From Prochlorococcus marinus XMU1402 (lineage in GTDB: Bacteria; Cyanobacteriota; Cyanobacteriia; PCC-6307; Cyanobiaceae): 64,000 nucleotides of DNA. The translations under genes were made by a program, and so were the position numbers. This document shows, piece after piece, positions 32,350 to 41,856 of this stretch (positions within the stretch are counted from its first letter, which is position 1; each line of letters opens with the position of its first letter). The stretch is taken from assembly GCF_017696205.1 (NCBI RefSeq), contig NZ_JAAORD010000002.1, forward strand, positions 1-64,000, read 5' to 3'. The notes under the pieces were generated by a model. The model made no database searches, was not told the origin of the DNA, and saw only the letters and a program-made list of their open reading frames with translations.

Positions 32350-32573
32350 TATTTAGAAATCTTATATTTCTAAATCTTGCTTGAAAAATGTGAAGAATAC
32401 AAGGTATTAATTACCTAAAATTTCTTCCAAAATAAAAATTTCGGATGAAATTAAAATATTTTTCTTTAGAAAATTTAATTTCAAAATACCAAAAGAATAA
32501 TATTTAAAAAGATTAATTAATTATTTACACAATTTATTTACTTGTTAAGTTGCAAAGAAGAGATTCAGGAAAA

Positions 32574-32705
32574 ATGCCAAGAGTAATTAACAAAAAAATT
32601 AGACTTTTAAGGTGGTTAAATTCAGGCATGATATTACCATTTATATTTATGGCTGCATCCTCATCTATCGTTCTTTATGGTATTTTATTTATTCTTATAA
32701 AATAG
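32574..32705 (+). CDS. Single-helix small membrane protein (43 aa)
   Basis: MPRVINKKIRLLRWLNSGMI then ILPFIFMAASSSIVLYGILF. Basic N-terminus suggests N-in topology. Convergent with 32715. Function unknown. Confidence 0.5.
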   Translation: MPRVINKKIRLLRWLNSGMILPFIFMAASSSIVLYGILFILIK

Positions 32706-32714
32706 TTACCTAAT

Positions 32715-32849
32715 TTAAGCAGCTAAGTTTTCATCAGATTCAGAAATAATCATTGCAGCTTTTTTTAATAAACTAACTACTTCTTTTCTTCCAACTGCAT
32801 TATCAGCTTGACGCATAATTTCAGCATATTTTTTATTTATTTTTTTCAT
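32715..32849 (-). CDS. Small helical protein (44 aa), GRKE family
   Basis: KKYAEIMRQADNAVGRKEVV followed by SLLKKAAMIISESDENLAA. A clear paralogue lies at 42056 (KKYADLIVQANNSTGRKEAL). The shared A-x-GRKE core supports a genuine family of unknown function. Confidence 0.6.
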   Translation of the reverse strand: MKKINKKYAEIMRQADNAVGRKEVVSLLKKAAMIISESDENLAA

Positions 32850-33057
32850 AAAAAGTTTTAATTTAATCCAAAATTACAACACTATAAGATGATGTCAATC
32901 GTAAATAATTCCCTTATATTATTTGTTTGATAATTTATTGAAAAACTAAAATTGTTCATTTATTGTCCTTAAAGTGTTTTTAATTGGATGCTTTAAAAGA
33001 ATTTGAAATAAAAAAAAACCATAGAGAAATTATTATAAAAATTATTAATCCTCGTAA

Positions 33058-33273
33058 TTAGGCAATATTAAAGAATTTAAAAACAAAAAATAATCCTCCA
33101 ACTAGGATCAATATTGCAGCTCCATAAAAAAGAAAAGGTATTATTGGATATCTATATAATGTGGACCTAACTTTTTGTTGTATAGCTTTTTTGTCGAGTT
33201 GAGGCAAATTTATATCTTTATTTTTATCTCTAGGTGGAATACCTAAATTTTTTCTTCTCTTTGCTTCTCCCAT
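33058..33273 (-). CDS. DUF2839 family membrane protein, copy 2
   Basis: Start set at MGEAKRRKNLGIPPRDKNKD. One C-terminal helix (IPFLFYGAAILILVGGLFFV). It begins 2 bases after the stop of the gene at 33276, so the two are coupled. Confidence 0.78.
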   Translation of the reverse strand: MGEAKRRKNLGIPPRDKNKDINLPQLDKKAIQQKVRSTLYRYPIIPFLFYGAAILILVGGLFFVFKFFNIA

Positions 33274-33275
33274 AA

Positions 33276-33506
33276 TTAATACTGATTTTTTCCCATGCAT
33301 TTAAAATAATTTTTATCGGCTAAATCTAAGATTTGATCCCATTCTTCTCTAGATGTATCCAAAGGATTTTTAAAATCTTTTTCAAACTTTAACATACATC
33401 TTTTTTCTATATTTTCTGGGGAATTATAATTTTTTAAAAAAGTAACACCCAAATATGATAATGATGAAATAAATACAACTAGCTTAGCAATTCTAAAACT
33501 CTCCAT
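33276..33506 (-). CDS. Small secreted or anchored protein (76 aa)
   Basis: One hydrophobic N-terminal segment (IAKLVVFISSLSYLGVTFL) followed by a soluble part with two cysteines (EKRCMLKFEKDF, NYFKCMGKNQY) and TSREEWDQILDLADKN. First gene of a pair with DUF2839. Confidence 0.58.
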   Translation of the reverse strand: MESFRIAKLVVFISSLSYLGVTFLKNYNSPENIEKRCMLKFEKDFKNPLDTSREEWDQILDLADKNYFKCMGKNQY

Positions 33507-33588
33507 ATTTTAGATGATATTCCCTGATAACAAAATAATTTACTTTTTAGTTTTATAATTTATTTAAATTATTATAAACAATTTTAAA

Positions 33589-33786
33589 ATGATAAATTCC
33601 GTAAATTTTAATCATTTGCCTATTAAGGATTTGTTTTTTTCAGGATTAATAATCTTAATTATGTCAACAATTATTGCCAATATTTATGACCCATTATTAG
33701 GAATAATTTATGCATTTGGTAATGTACTCGCTCTCACTTTTTTGAGTTGGTTATACAAAGAAACTTGGAGTGATCCAAGTAAATAA
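33589..33786 (+). CDS. Two-helix small membrane protein (65 aa)
   Basis: Helices LFFSGLIILIMSTIIANIY and LLGIIYAFGNVLALTFLSW, ending YKETWSDPSK. Divergent from 33276. Function unknown. Confidence 0.55.
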   Translation: MINSVNFNHLPIKDLFFSGLIILIMSTIIANIYDPLLGIIYAFGNVLALTFLSWLYKETWSDPSK

Positions 33787-33817
33787 AATCAATTAAAAAA
33801 AGATAAATATAAAAAAT

Positions 33818-33931
33818 CTACTTTTGTATTTTTAACTTTGAAGAATATTTTAAATTCACAATGTAAGTTGCAACAAGAGAAAGTATTAAAAAAAATAATA
33901 AGCTCTCCAAAGTAGATTGAGGCATAACCAT
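33818..33931 (-). CDS. Single-helix small protein (37 aa)
   Basis: MVMPQSTLESLLFFLILSLV then ATYIVNLKYSSKLKIQK. The second ATG (33925) is an alternative start. Confidence 0.45.
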   Translation of the reverse strand: MVMPQSTLESLLFFLILSLVATYIVNLKYSSKLKIQK

Positions 33932-34069
33932 AATTAGTACCAAAAATAATACATTTCTAGAGAAACGAATTCTGAAGAAAAATCAACCCTTTTATTATTT
34001 TTTATTTTCAAATTAATAAATTTAAGAGAGTAAAATCATAATATATAAAAATTTTTTAATAATTAAAAA

Positions 34070-35368
34070 TTAACCAATCCCAAAAAATGAATTTGCAATA
34101 AACAATAAACTAAATAAAGTTAAGAAAATTAATCCTATCCAACTTATTGTTTTTAGAAAAAATCCATATCTATACTTAATTGGTACTAATTTGCTATTTA
34201 TAGTATCCATTGCCATCCATGCAAATAAAGGTGCAGTTAAAAAACTTCCAGTCATTGCAGCAAATACAAAATCTTTTACTCCTATACCTCCAGACCTTGC
34301 AATCAGCAAAGCTATTAATGATGCAAAGATATGTACAATCATCCAAAGTTGAAATCTATTTCGCTCTCCTTTGGAATCCATATGTCCTAAATCAGTACCA
34401 CTCAATAAACCTTGAATAGCAGAGATACTTCTTGGATATGCATCTATACAAGTAATTGTAGTACTAAACATTGCGGCAAACGCTGCAGGTATTATGATCC
34501 ATTGAGCCCAATTGCCAATAGATTTTGTATAAAGGAGTATTAATTTTTGAGCGAAGGAAACTCCACTTCCGGAAAGCATTCCATCGCCAGTACCATACAT
34601 TGTTATTGCGCCAAGAGTAAGGAAGAAAATTGCCGTAACAACAGTTATTACGTAACCGAGATTAAAATCAAATTCTGCTTCACTGATATTTGGTTTATAG
34701 TTTGAATCATTTGCTCGAGAAAACATCCATAAAGAAGGCCAAACGCATAACTCTACTGGGCAAGGCATCCATCCCATTAAAGGGATCAAAAAAGCTAAAT
34801 TTGTTAACTTCCATGGGCTGATTTCTGGTTCAAAAAAACTTATATTTAGAGACTGACTTATTGAAACTTTGAATAACAGTGATAAAACTGCGAACAATGT
34901 TAAAAAAGTTAGAAGAGATACTAAAAATTTTGAAATTCTATCAAGGGCTTTATATTTACCAAGAATTAATATCATTCCAGAAAAAATCAGAATTCCTATA
35001 GACAAATCCATAGCTGGAAAAACTGAAAAAAAGGGGATATTAGTTAAAAGAACACCAGAAACAAAACTTACAGCCGCTATTGTAAAAGTACCTGTAATTA
35101 GACTAACTATTAGAAATACAGGAAGATATAAAGAATTCCTTTCTTTGAAACCTTCTAATAATGATTTACCAGTTGATGCTGTAAATCTAGTCCCAACCAA
35201 TAAGAATGGATATTTTAAAAGATTAGTAAGAAGGATTAGGCCAACTAATGAAAATCCAAACCTCGCACCCGCGGTAGTTGATGACAATAAATGAGAACCT
35301 CCAATTGCAGCTCCAGCTAGCAAAATTCCTGGACCCAAACTTTTTTGTATTCCTTTTGATAAATTCAT
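34070..35368 (-). CDS. NRAMP-related metal transporter
   Basis: The 432 residues have about eleven helices. The N-terminus SLGPGILLAGAAIGGSHLLS is the NRAMP helix 1 region, but the canonical DPGN metal-binding motif is replaced by GGSH. Helix 6, normally MPH, reads GWMPCPVELCVW. Substrate selectivity is therefore probably not that of classic Mn/Fe NRAMPs; it resembles divergent Mg- or organic-type relatives. Inner-membrane cation import is the family role. Stand-alone gene. Confidence 0.8.
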   Translation of the reverse strand: MNLSKGIQKSLGPGILLAGAAIGGSHLLSSTTAGARFGFSLVGLILLTNLLKYPFLLVGTRFTASTGKSLLEGFKERNSLYLPVFLIVSLITGTFTIAAVSFVSGVLLTNIPFFSVFPAMDLSIGILIFSGMILILGKYKALDRISKFLVSLLTFLTLFAVLSLLFKVSISQSLNISFFEPEISPWKLTNLAFLIPLMGWMPCPVELCVWPSLWMFSRANDSNYKPNISEAEFDFNLGYVITVVTAIFFLTLGAITMYGTGDGMLSGSGVSFAQKLILLYTKSIGNWAQWIIIPAAFAAMFSTTITCIDAYPRSISAIQGLLSGTDLGHMDSKGERNRFQLWMIVHIFASLIALLIARSGGIGVKDFVFAAMTGSFLTAPLFAWMAMDTINSKLVPIKYRYGFFLKTISWIGLIFLTLFSLLFIANSFFGIG

Positions 35369-35385
35369 GTTTTTAATCAGATGAT

Positions 35386-35502
35386 TTAATTTATTTTTTG
35401 AGCCCTCATAAACTTATTTTTTAATACTCCTTTTTTCAATACATTATTAGATAATGAGTGAAAAATAATAAGTATAATTAGGAATCCTATTCGAACTTTC
35501 AT
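35386..35502 (-). CDS. Small protein with hydrophobic N-terminus (38 aa)
   Basis: MKVRIGFLIILIIFHSLSNN then a basic tail (VLKKGVLKNKFMRAQKIN). It lies upstream of the NRAMP-like gene on the same strand, 17 bases from its start. Confidence 0.42.
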   Translation of the reverse strand: MKVRIGFLIILIIFHSLSNNVLKKGVLKNKFMRAQKIN

Positions 35503-35736
35503 GAGATAATTCTTTCAAATATGCTTTATCAGAGATTTATTTTGTATTCAACCTCTTTTCTCCATAAAATCCTCAAAAACCTATCTAAAATATCTACTTC
35601 CTTTTTATCTACCTTTTTTAGTTTCTTATTATTTTTTTTTTGCATAAATTATCACTTAAGTATTTCAACTTTAAAATGAATTAAAAAAAACACAATGAGC
35701 AAAACTTCTTAAAATTTATTGAAGTTTAGATTGTTT

Positions 35737-36093
35737 TTAAATTGATATGTATTTTTCTGCTCTTCTTAAGGCTTTTATTGCTCCTCTATAATCAAGATTT
35801 TTTAATTTTTCCTTACTTTTACGTTCCAACATTTTTACTATTTCATTTATCTTAATTTCATCGATTTTCAACTTATGATCGAATATAAGATCGAATTTCG
35901 AGGAATACAAAATAGATAATTCTTCTCTATATTTTTCAATAATTTTTTTATCACAAGATTTAGATTTCAATATTTCATTAGCCTTCATTTTGTCTTCTAA
36001 AGCGTCTTTATAATTTCCTAGTTTAAATTTCTTTTCGCTTGATCTGGTTAGCTTAATAATATTCCCCAATATCAATTCACCAGACTCATCCAT
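35737..36093 (-). CDS. TPR-like helical protein (118 aa)
   Basis: Two helix-turn-helix units with TPR-like spacing: KKFKLGNYKDALEDKMKANE near the N-terminus and KLKNLDYRGAIKALRRAEKY at the C-terminus, joined by charged helices. Soluble, a likely protein-interaction module. Partner unknown. A 230-base AT-rich gap lies to its left. Confidence 0.6.
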   Translation of the reverse strand: MDESGELILGNIIKLTRSSEKKFKLGNYKDALEDKMKANEILKSKSCDKKIIEKYREELSILYSSKFDLIFDHKLKIDEIKINEIVKMLERKSKEKLKNLDYRGAIKALRRAEKYISI

Positions 36094-36173
36094 TTTTTTT
36101 TTTGCTATGGAATAATCCTACCAGAATAAAGAAAAAACAACTTATTTTTTTTAATAATCAAATAGTTAAATAA

Positions 36174-36473
36174 TTAACCAATAACTAGTCCTTTTTCAAG
36201 AAGCAAATCAAAAACTTCTGCGCTTTTTGTTTTCCCTAATTTAGTTGGCTTATGTAAATCTAATATTTCAGCAAGACACATAATCCAATAAGTACCTTTT
36301 TTTAAATTAAGCCTTTCACAAATATGAGAGGGAGCCGATTTAAAACAACCAAATTCTGTTGAAATATTAATATTCATTATTTGAGTTTGTAGTTCTAGAA
36401 TCAATAGTTGTATTTCTTGCTCAGAGAGGGATGTCCCAAAAGAATATGATTCAATTAAAAGTTGGTAATTCAT
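36174..36473 (-). CDS. Small helical protein (99 aa), island paralogue family
   Basis: The C-terminal part (SAPSHICERLNLKKGTYWIM, CLAEILDLHKPTKLGKTKSA) matches a second gene at 42307 (KAPKNICKKLGLDEKSCWQL, CCAAVLDSSRPLKNGQKR). Its ATG sits in the same frame as, and directly at the end of, a broken DUF3764 gene, so the start codon may have been captured from that gene. Confidence 0.6.
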   Translation of the reverse strand: MNYQLLIESYSFGTSLSEQEIQLLILELQTQIMNINISTEFGCFKSAPSHICERLNLKKGTYWIMCLAEILDLHKPTKLGKTKSAEVFDLLLEKGLVIG

Positions 36474-36674
36474 AAAAACATCATATAAAACATTTTCCGG
36501 TCCTTGAAAAATTACAGTTGCTCTATGGGGATTATCTAATTAATTACCAATATAAAAAGTTGTGACTCCCATTTCTTTAAACATCCTCTACTATTCCTTT
36601 GCGTTAATATGTGATTCATATTGTTCAAAAGTATTACTTAGTTGAAAATCTAGAATAGTTATTTCAGTCGCCAT
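36474..36674 (-). pseudogene. Broken, truncated DUF3764 gene
   Basis: The frame reads MATEITILDFQLSNTFEQYE...HINAKE, then two TAG stops, MFKEMGVTTFYIGN, a TAA stop, then PHRATVIFQGPENVLYDVFM. This is the order of DUF3764 proteins, which continue to about 90 residues after VFMN. Here the frame runs into the next gene at that point. Three stops and a lost 3' end. Confidence 0.78.
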
Positions 36675-36814
36675 AACAATTTAAGAGATGTTATTTGATT
36701 CTAAATCTTTTTTTTCAAAATAATTATTGAACAAAGATTAGTTTTTATTAAGCAAAGTATTAACTAATTTTTATTTATAGGTTATAAATCAACTATAAAA
36801 AACAGATTTTAATT

Positions 36815-38158
36815 TTGGACTCAAAAATTTCTCAAAGAGAACAGTGGACTAGTAAGTTAGGATTCATTCTTGCTGCTGCTGGTAGCGCAGTAGGTCTTGG
36901 CAACCTTTGGGGTTTTGCCTACAGAGCATCTCAAGGGGGAGGTGCTGCTTTTGTACTTTTATATATACTAATCGTTTTGATTGTATGTCTTCCCGTATTT
37001 GTTGCTGAAATGGCTTTAGGAAGAAACACTACTGCCAGTACATTGCTTGCACCAGTAAAGTTAGCAGGAAAGAATTGGTATCCATTAGGAATTCTTTTCT
37101 TCATAGCTCCCTTGGGAATTGCATCATATTATTCGGTAATAATGGGATGGACAGCAGACACCTTATTCCATTCATTATTTTTTGGATTACCAAAAAATTT
37201 GACTGAAGCAGAAACTTTCTTTGGATCAATTAGTAGTGGTAGCAGTGTTTTGTTGGGGCACCTATTAAGTCTTGTTCTTACAGCAATAATTGTTTCATCA
37301 GGAATAAAAAAAGGAATCGAAAAGGTAACACGATTCTTTATGCCTATACTTTTTATAATTCTTCTATTTCTAGCAATATGGGCAACTTCACTTTCTGGTG
37401 CATGGGAAGGATATAAAACATTTTTGTTCAAGTTTGACTTTGATGAATTAAGGAATCCTCAAACAATTAGAAATGCTTTTACACAAGCATTCTTTTCATT
37501 AAGTTTAGGAATTGGAGTTATGGTGACGTATGCTTCATATCTAAATAAAAAGAGTAATCTTCCAAAACTTAGTGTAGGGGTCGCATCATTAGATACTCTG
37601 GTGGGTCTTATGGCAGGACTTATTACTTTCCCAATTGTTCTAACGTTTGGTTTAAGTGATGCTATTTCTGAGTCAACAGTTGGTGCATTATTTATATCAA
37701 TACCTACGGGATTGGGTTCATATGGAGCGGTCGGAAGAATTGTAGCTGTTGCATTTTTCGCGCTAGCTTATATTGCAGCAATAACTTCCTCTGTTTCATT
37801 ATTGGAAGTTCCAGTTTCCTCTTTAATGGACAAATTTGGTTTTAAAAGAGAAAAATCTGTTTGGCTGATAACTCTTTTCTTATTCTTAGCAGGCATTCCT
37901 TCTGCATTAAACTTAAACATTCTTGGAACTATTGATTCGATTTTTGGAGGTGTATTACTTATCTTTGGTGGATTCTTGGTTACTTTCTTTATGGGATGGG
38001 TAGTACCTGGAAAGTTTAATGAAGAACTTAGTGATTCAAAAGTTGGAATCAAAACGACACGTTATTTGAAATTCATGACAAGATGGGTTGCGCCCCCAAT
38101 TATTGGTTTTGGACTATTTATTAGTGTGTTTGATTTGCTTAAAGGCTGGGTAAGTTAG
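36815..38158 (+). CDS. NSS-family sodium-dependent transporter
   Basis: Neurotransmitter:sodium symporter family (447 aa, about 12 helices). Signature LGFILAAAGSAVGLGNLWGF in helix 1, VFVAEMALGR after helix 2, and the sodium/substrate helix 6 to 8 regions (QAFFSLSLGIGVMVTYASYL). Imports amino acids or similar solutes with Na+. The start is TTG (DSKISQREQWTSKLG). Confidence 0.92.
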   Translation: MDSKISQREQWTSKLGFILAAAGSAVGLGNLWGFAYRASQGGGAAFVLLYILIVLIVCLPVFVAEMALGRNTTASTLLAPVKLAGKNWYPLGILFFIAPLGIASYYSVIMGWTADTLFHSLFFGLPKNLTEAETFFGSISSGSSVLLGHLLSLVLTAIIVSSGIKKGIEKVTRFFMPILFIILLFLAIWATSLSGAWEGYKTFLFKFDFDELRNPQTIRNAFTQAFFSLSLGIGVMVTYASYLNKKSNLPKLSVGVASLDTLVGLMAGLITFPIVLTFGLSDAISESTVGALFISIPTGLGSYGAVGRIVAVAFFALAYIAAITSSVSLLEVPVSSLMDKFGFKREKSVWLITLFLFLAGIPSALNLNILGTIDSIFGGVLLIFGGFLVTFFMGWVVPGKFNEELSDSKVGIKTTRYLKFMTRWVAPPIIGFGLFISVFDLLKGWVS

Positions 38159-38536
38159 AAAATTTTTACAAGTAATATAGTGCGGAAATAAGGGGGGGTG
38201 GTATAAGTCGATTAACAAATTAAATCGTGAACCTTTTTTCGCATTATTTGAAAGCAAGCTTAAAAAAAACTTGTCAAAATATTAGTATTTGCAGTCGTTC
38301 TTGTTTAAAAAGTTGATGTGTTGGAGAAGTTCTTTTTTATTTTTTAAAAGCCAAAAAATTTTTTCCAAAAAAATGTTTTACCGCGGATCCTTTTTTTTAA
38401 TTAAGTATTAACTTTTAACTTATATTTAATCTCAAATGTATCGCCAAAAACCATCCCTAATAGAATCTATATAAGATACATTTAGGTGTTTAATTTAAAG
38501 AAATTAGAGCGCCTAAAAGAATAGATAACAAATTTG
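38159..38536. other. Intergenic region, no gene seen
   Basis: About 375 bases between the NSS transporter and selO. There is a G-run (AAGGGGGGGTGG near 38190) and later T-rich blocks that could end transcription. No ORF is supported. Confidence 0.4.
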
Positions 38537-40240
38537 ATGTCAACCAAATCTGATTCATTAAAAGGAAAGCTTACAGAAAATTTTTCTGAATTTTCTCAAC
38601 TATCTGACTATTCTTTTATGAATTCTCTTAAAGCAGATCCTCAATCAACAAAAGATGGAAATGATCACAAGCCGCGTTCAATATATTCAGGTCATTATGT
38701 ACCAGTTGTGCCAACTGCTATTCCAGAACCAGAATATATTTCCCATAGCAACAAACTTTTTAAAGAACTAAGGCTAAGCTCAGATCTTACTAAAGACGAG
38801 AATTTTTGTCGTTTTTTCTCAGGTGATATTTCTGTTGCTAATTATCCAATGAGTCCTGTTGGTTGGGCAACAGGTTATGCATTATCAATTTACGGAACTG
38901 AATATACCCAACAATGTCCCTTTGGCACCGGCAATGGTTATGGCGATGGCAGAGCAATTTCTGTTTTTGAAGGTTTATTCAATGGGAAAAGAATGGAAAT
39001 GCAACTTAAAGGAGGAGGTCCAACTCCCTACTGTCGTGGAGCAGATGGCAGAACTGTCTTAAGGTCTAGCGTACGAGAATTTCTCGCACAGGAATTAATG
39101 GATGCATTGGGAATCCCTACCTCAAGATCTTTAACACTTTATGTCTCACGTTCAGAAATAGTTAGAAGACCGTGGTATTCCAAAGGGTCCAGATATTTTG
39201 AACCTGATATCATGATTGATAATCAAGCGGCAATTACTACGAGAGTCGCTCCATCTTTTTTACGTGTAGGCCAGATTGAACTTTTTGCAAGACGAGTTCG
39301 TAATAATGCGCATGATGAGGCCCTCAATGAACTAAAAATGATAGTTCAACATCTAATTGATAGAAATTATAAAGATGAAATTGAATATGAGATTTCAATT
39401 GAAAGTAAAGTAATAAAACTGGCTTCTTTATACAGATCAAGACTTATATCACTTATAGCCAACTGGATGAGAGTTGGTTATTGCCAGGGTAATTTCAATA
39501 GTGATAATTGTGCTGCTGGTGGTTATACCTTGGATTATGGCCCCTTTGGATTCTGTGAATTATTTGATCCAAGATTTCAACCATGGACAGGTGGAGGTGA
39601 ACATTTCTCATTTTTTAACCAGCCTTCTGCAGCCGCAATCAACTTTAAAACATTCTGTTCATCTCTTAGCCCGTTACTTTCACGAAGCAAACAAGATCAA
39701 GAAAAGTTAGATCAAATCGAAAAGGATTTTTCTGAATTAATGAATAAGGAATTGATGAAAATGTGGGCAAACAAGCTTGGTTTAGAACATTACAACGAAG
39801 CTCTAATAAATGATTTTTTTAATCTCATGGTCATTTCAAAAGCAGACTATACAATTTTGTTCCGCAAACTATCTGAAATCCCTGATAACTTAGATTCTTT
39901 AAAAGACTGTTTCTATCTACCAATTAATGACGAGCTCAATAATAGGTGGGAAGTATGGCTTCAAAACTGGCAATCAATCTTGAAGAAAGAGGGAAATATT
40001 AAAGCGAAATCAGCATCAATGAAATCCCTTAATCCAGTCTATACTTGGCGCGAATGGATGGTTGTTCCTGCATATGAAGAAGCTGAAAAGGGAAATTACA
40101 AGAAAATAAAAGAGTTACAGGATATCTTTAGCAATCCATATGTAGAACAACCCCCAGAAATAGATCAAAAATATAATCGACTAAAGCCAAGCCAGTATTT
40201 TAACTATGGAGGAGTATCTCATTACAGTTGTTCTTCGTAA
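38537..40240 (+). CDS. selO: SelO/YdiU protein AMPylase
   Basis: The 567 residues (ATG at 38537, one codon inside a TTG) match SelO/UPF0061, a pseudokinase-fold enzyme that transfers AMP to Ser/Thr/Tyr and protects from oxidative stress. Marks are GTGNGYGDGRAISVFEG, MQLKGGGPTPYCRGADGRTV, LRSSVREFLAQELMDALGIP and NSDNCAAGGYTLDYGPFGF (metal-binding Asn/Asp). The extreme C-terminus is SHYSCSS: the cysteine aligns with the selenocysteine of eukaryotic SelO. Confidence 0.94.
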   Translation: MSTKSDSLKGKLTENFSEFSQLSDYSFMNSLKADPQSTKDGNDHKPRSIYSGHYVPVVPTAIPEPEYISHSNKLFKELRLSSDLTKDENFCRFFSGDISVANYPMSPVGWATGYALSIYGTEYTQQCPFGTGNGYGDGRAISVFEGLFNGKRMEMQLKGGGPTPYCRGADGRTVLRSSVREFLAQELMDALGIPTSRSLTLYVSRSEIVRRPWYSKGSRYFEPDIMIDNQAAITTRVAPSFLRVGQIELFARRVRNNAHDEALNELKMIVQHLIDRNYKDEIEYEISIESKVIKLASLYRSRLISLIANWMRVGYCQGNFNSDNCAAGGYTLDYGPFGFCELFDPRFQPWTGGGEHFSFFNQPSAAAINFKTFCSSLSPLLSRSKQDQEKLDQIEKDFSELMNKELMKMWANKLGLEHYNEALINDFFNLMVISKADYTILFRKLSEIPDNLDSLKDCFYLPINDELNNRWEVWLQNWQSILKKEGNIKAKSASMKSLNPVYTWREWMVVPAYEEAEKGNYKKIKELQDIFSNPYVEQPPEIDQKYNRLKPSQYFNYGGVSHYSCSS

Positions 40241-40284
40241 AAGGTAAATCCTAAAAATGCAGATTGAATAACTTAGAGAAAATT

Positions 40285-40707
40285 TTATTCATTTATGGCC
40301 GTAGGCATTCCAACTACTGATACAACTCCCACATGAAGTATGGCCGGCTTCTTTCCAACATTTTTCACATAGTGAGGGGCCCCATTATTACTCTCTATAA
40401 ATGCATCACCCGCTTTAAAGAAATTAATTTCTTCACCCCTAACATGTTTTAATCTTCCTCTGGTGACATGAATCAACATTGGGGAAGGATGAGTATGAAT
40501 TGGAGTTTTCAAGCCAACTGGAATCTTGACTTTTAAGAGTCTTAATTCAGGCTTACCCTCGAGATAATTAAAATTTTTACCACTAAGTCCTTTTGAACTT
40601 TGAATAATAGGTATAACTTCAATCTTTTCTTCAGCAAGAGAAGGTTGTGGTGAAGCTAAAGTCCCAATAAAAAGTAAACAAAATGGAATAAATGTTTTTA
40701 TTTTCAT
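40285..40707 (-). CDS. Secreted cupin-domain protein
   Basis: Start set at MKIKTFIPFCLLFIGTLASP, a signal peptide; an upstream ATG would add six residues. A single cupin follows: HTHPSPMLIHVTRGRLKHVR (first His motif) and FFKAGDAFIESNNGAPHYVK (second). Two histidines plus the second-motif His can bind metal. Periplasmic; ligand unknown. Confidence 0.85.
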   Translation of the reverse strand: MKIKTFIPFCLLFIGTLASPQPSLAEEKIEVIPIIQSSKGLSGKNFNYLEGKPELRLLKVKIPVGLKTPIHTHPSPMLIHVTRGRLKHVRGEEINFFKAGDAFIESNNGAPHYVKNVGKKPAILHVGVVSVVGMPTAINE

Positions 40708-40761
40708 TAGATATTTAAGTTTCACTAATAATAGGTAGTTTGCAAAAAATAATAAACTAAT

Positions 40762-40923
40762 TTATTTCTTATATAACTTTTCTAATTGCTTAATTTCCTC
40801 TCTTAAATCTTTACCTCTCTTATTTAATTTATTATTTTTAATAACTATTGGGATAATCCACCAGGCTTGAAGACCTAAAAAGATAAATACTAGGATCAAT
40901 AATTCAAAAGTACCAGGCTGCAT
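40762..40923 (-). CDS. Single-helix protein with charged tail (53 aa)
   Basis: MQPGTFELLILVFIFLGLQA then WWIIPIVIKNNKLNKRGKDL and EEIKQLEKLYKK. One membrane helix and a cytoplasmic coiled coil. Function unknown. Confidence 0.55.
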   Translation of the reverse strand: MQPGTFELLILVFIFLGLQAWWIIPIVIKNNKLNKRGKDLREEIKQLEKLYKK

Positions 40924-40996
40924 TTGATAAATAACCCTTCTTTGTTAATAACATTATTCTAAAAGTTATTAAACATTCATGAGATTTGGAATTTTT

Positions 40997-41179
40997 CTAG
41001 GCTGCCTCTAATTCAATATTAAGTTCAATTCCCTTTGAAATGATTGCTTCTTTAAATTCAATAAGTTTGGAAATTATTCTTTGCTTCTCAGGATCAGTTT
41101 TATGGATATCATCTAAAACTTCCTGCATTGCAAGTGTTACTTTTTGTAGTTTGATTTCTAGATCTTCCCTGTAATTCAT
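40997..41179 (-). CDS. Small helical protein (60 aa)
   Basis: Start set at MNYREDLEIKLQKVTLAMQE; the longer frame would add a 28-residue hydrophobic leader unlike the rest. Entirely helical (DDIHKTDPEKQRIISKLIEF). Function unknown. Confidence 0.55.
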   Translation of the reverse strand: MNYREDLEIKLQKVTLAMQEVLDDIHKTDPEKQRIISKLIEFKEAIISKGIELNIELEAA

Positions 41180-41328
41180 AAACTTAAAGAAATTATCATA
41201 TTTATTAAAAAACAAAATAATTATTAGTAAATAAGTACTTAACCTTAAAAGGATTGACAGCAAAACAAGGAGGATATAATTTATAGTACAAACGTATCAA
41301 TAATTCACCGGCCGATTAAAGGTAAAGT

Positions 41329-41598
41329 ATGGATCCTAAGTACTCATTTGGTTGTAGCACTAGCAAACCCAACGGATGCCTACTAAATCCCGAAGGCAGC
41401 AGAATGATCTTTTTCGAAGAATGCAAAAATTCTCCTAAACCTAATTTTAAAATTCATACTCATCTTTTCTACACAAATCACCTTGGAGAACCTGGAGGGT
41501 ACAAATCCTCTGAGAAACTCAACATAGATTCAGCTTGGGAAAAGTGGCACGAACTTCACCAAAAAGGATGGACAGAAGTATCTCATAATTACGGATAA
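41329..41598 (+). CDS. DUF1651 family protein
   Basis: GCLLNPEGSRMIFFEECKNS, THLFYTNHLGEPGGYKSSEK and IDSAWEKWHELHQKGWTEVS match the full DUF1651 layout including the final WxxLxxxGW helix. Better conserved than the member at 9248. Function unknown. Confidence 0.82.
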   Translation: MDPKYSFGCSTSKPNGCLLNPEGSRMIFFEECKNSPKPNFKIHTHLFYTNHLGEPGGYKSSEKLNIDSAWEKWHELHQKGWTEVSHNYG

Positions 41599-41664
41599 AT
41601 GGTCCGGCCAAGAAAAAGCCTTTATGTTTTATGAGCTTAAGAGTTTCCTAAAGTATGGAATTCG

Positions 41665-41856
41665 GTGTTAAAAATAAATAATCAATATTTATTGACATTT
41701 GTATATGAGGAAACATTAAATTGTCTAAAATCTCATAAGAATAAAAGAATAAAAATTAATATGCAATATTATTTAAATGATAAAAAATTAAATAAGATTG
41801 AAAAGCAAAAGGCGGAGAAAGATGGTCTGAAAATTTTCAATCCAATTCATGGATAA
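41665..41856 (+). CDS. Possible small basic protein (63 aa, GTG start)
   Basis: GTG start; FVYEETLNCLKSHKNKRIKI and a lysine-rich C-terminal half ending KIFNPIHG. No relative or clear ribosome-binding site. Weak. The 200 bases that follow hold three GT(T)GACTC words (41955-42015) and no gene. Confidence 0.33.
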   Translation: MLKINNQYLLTFVYEETLNCLKSHKNKRIKINMQYYLNDKKLNKIEKQKAEKDGLKIFNPIHG

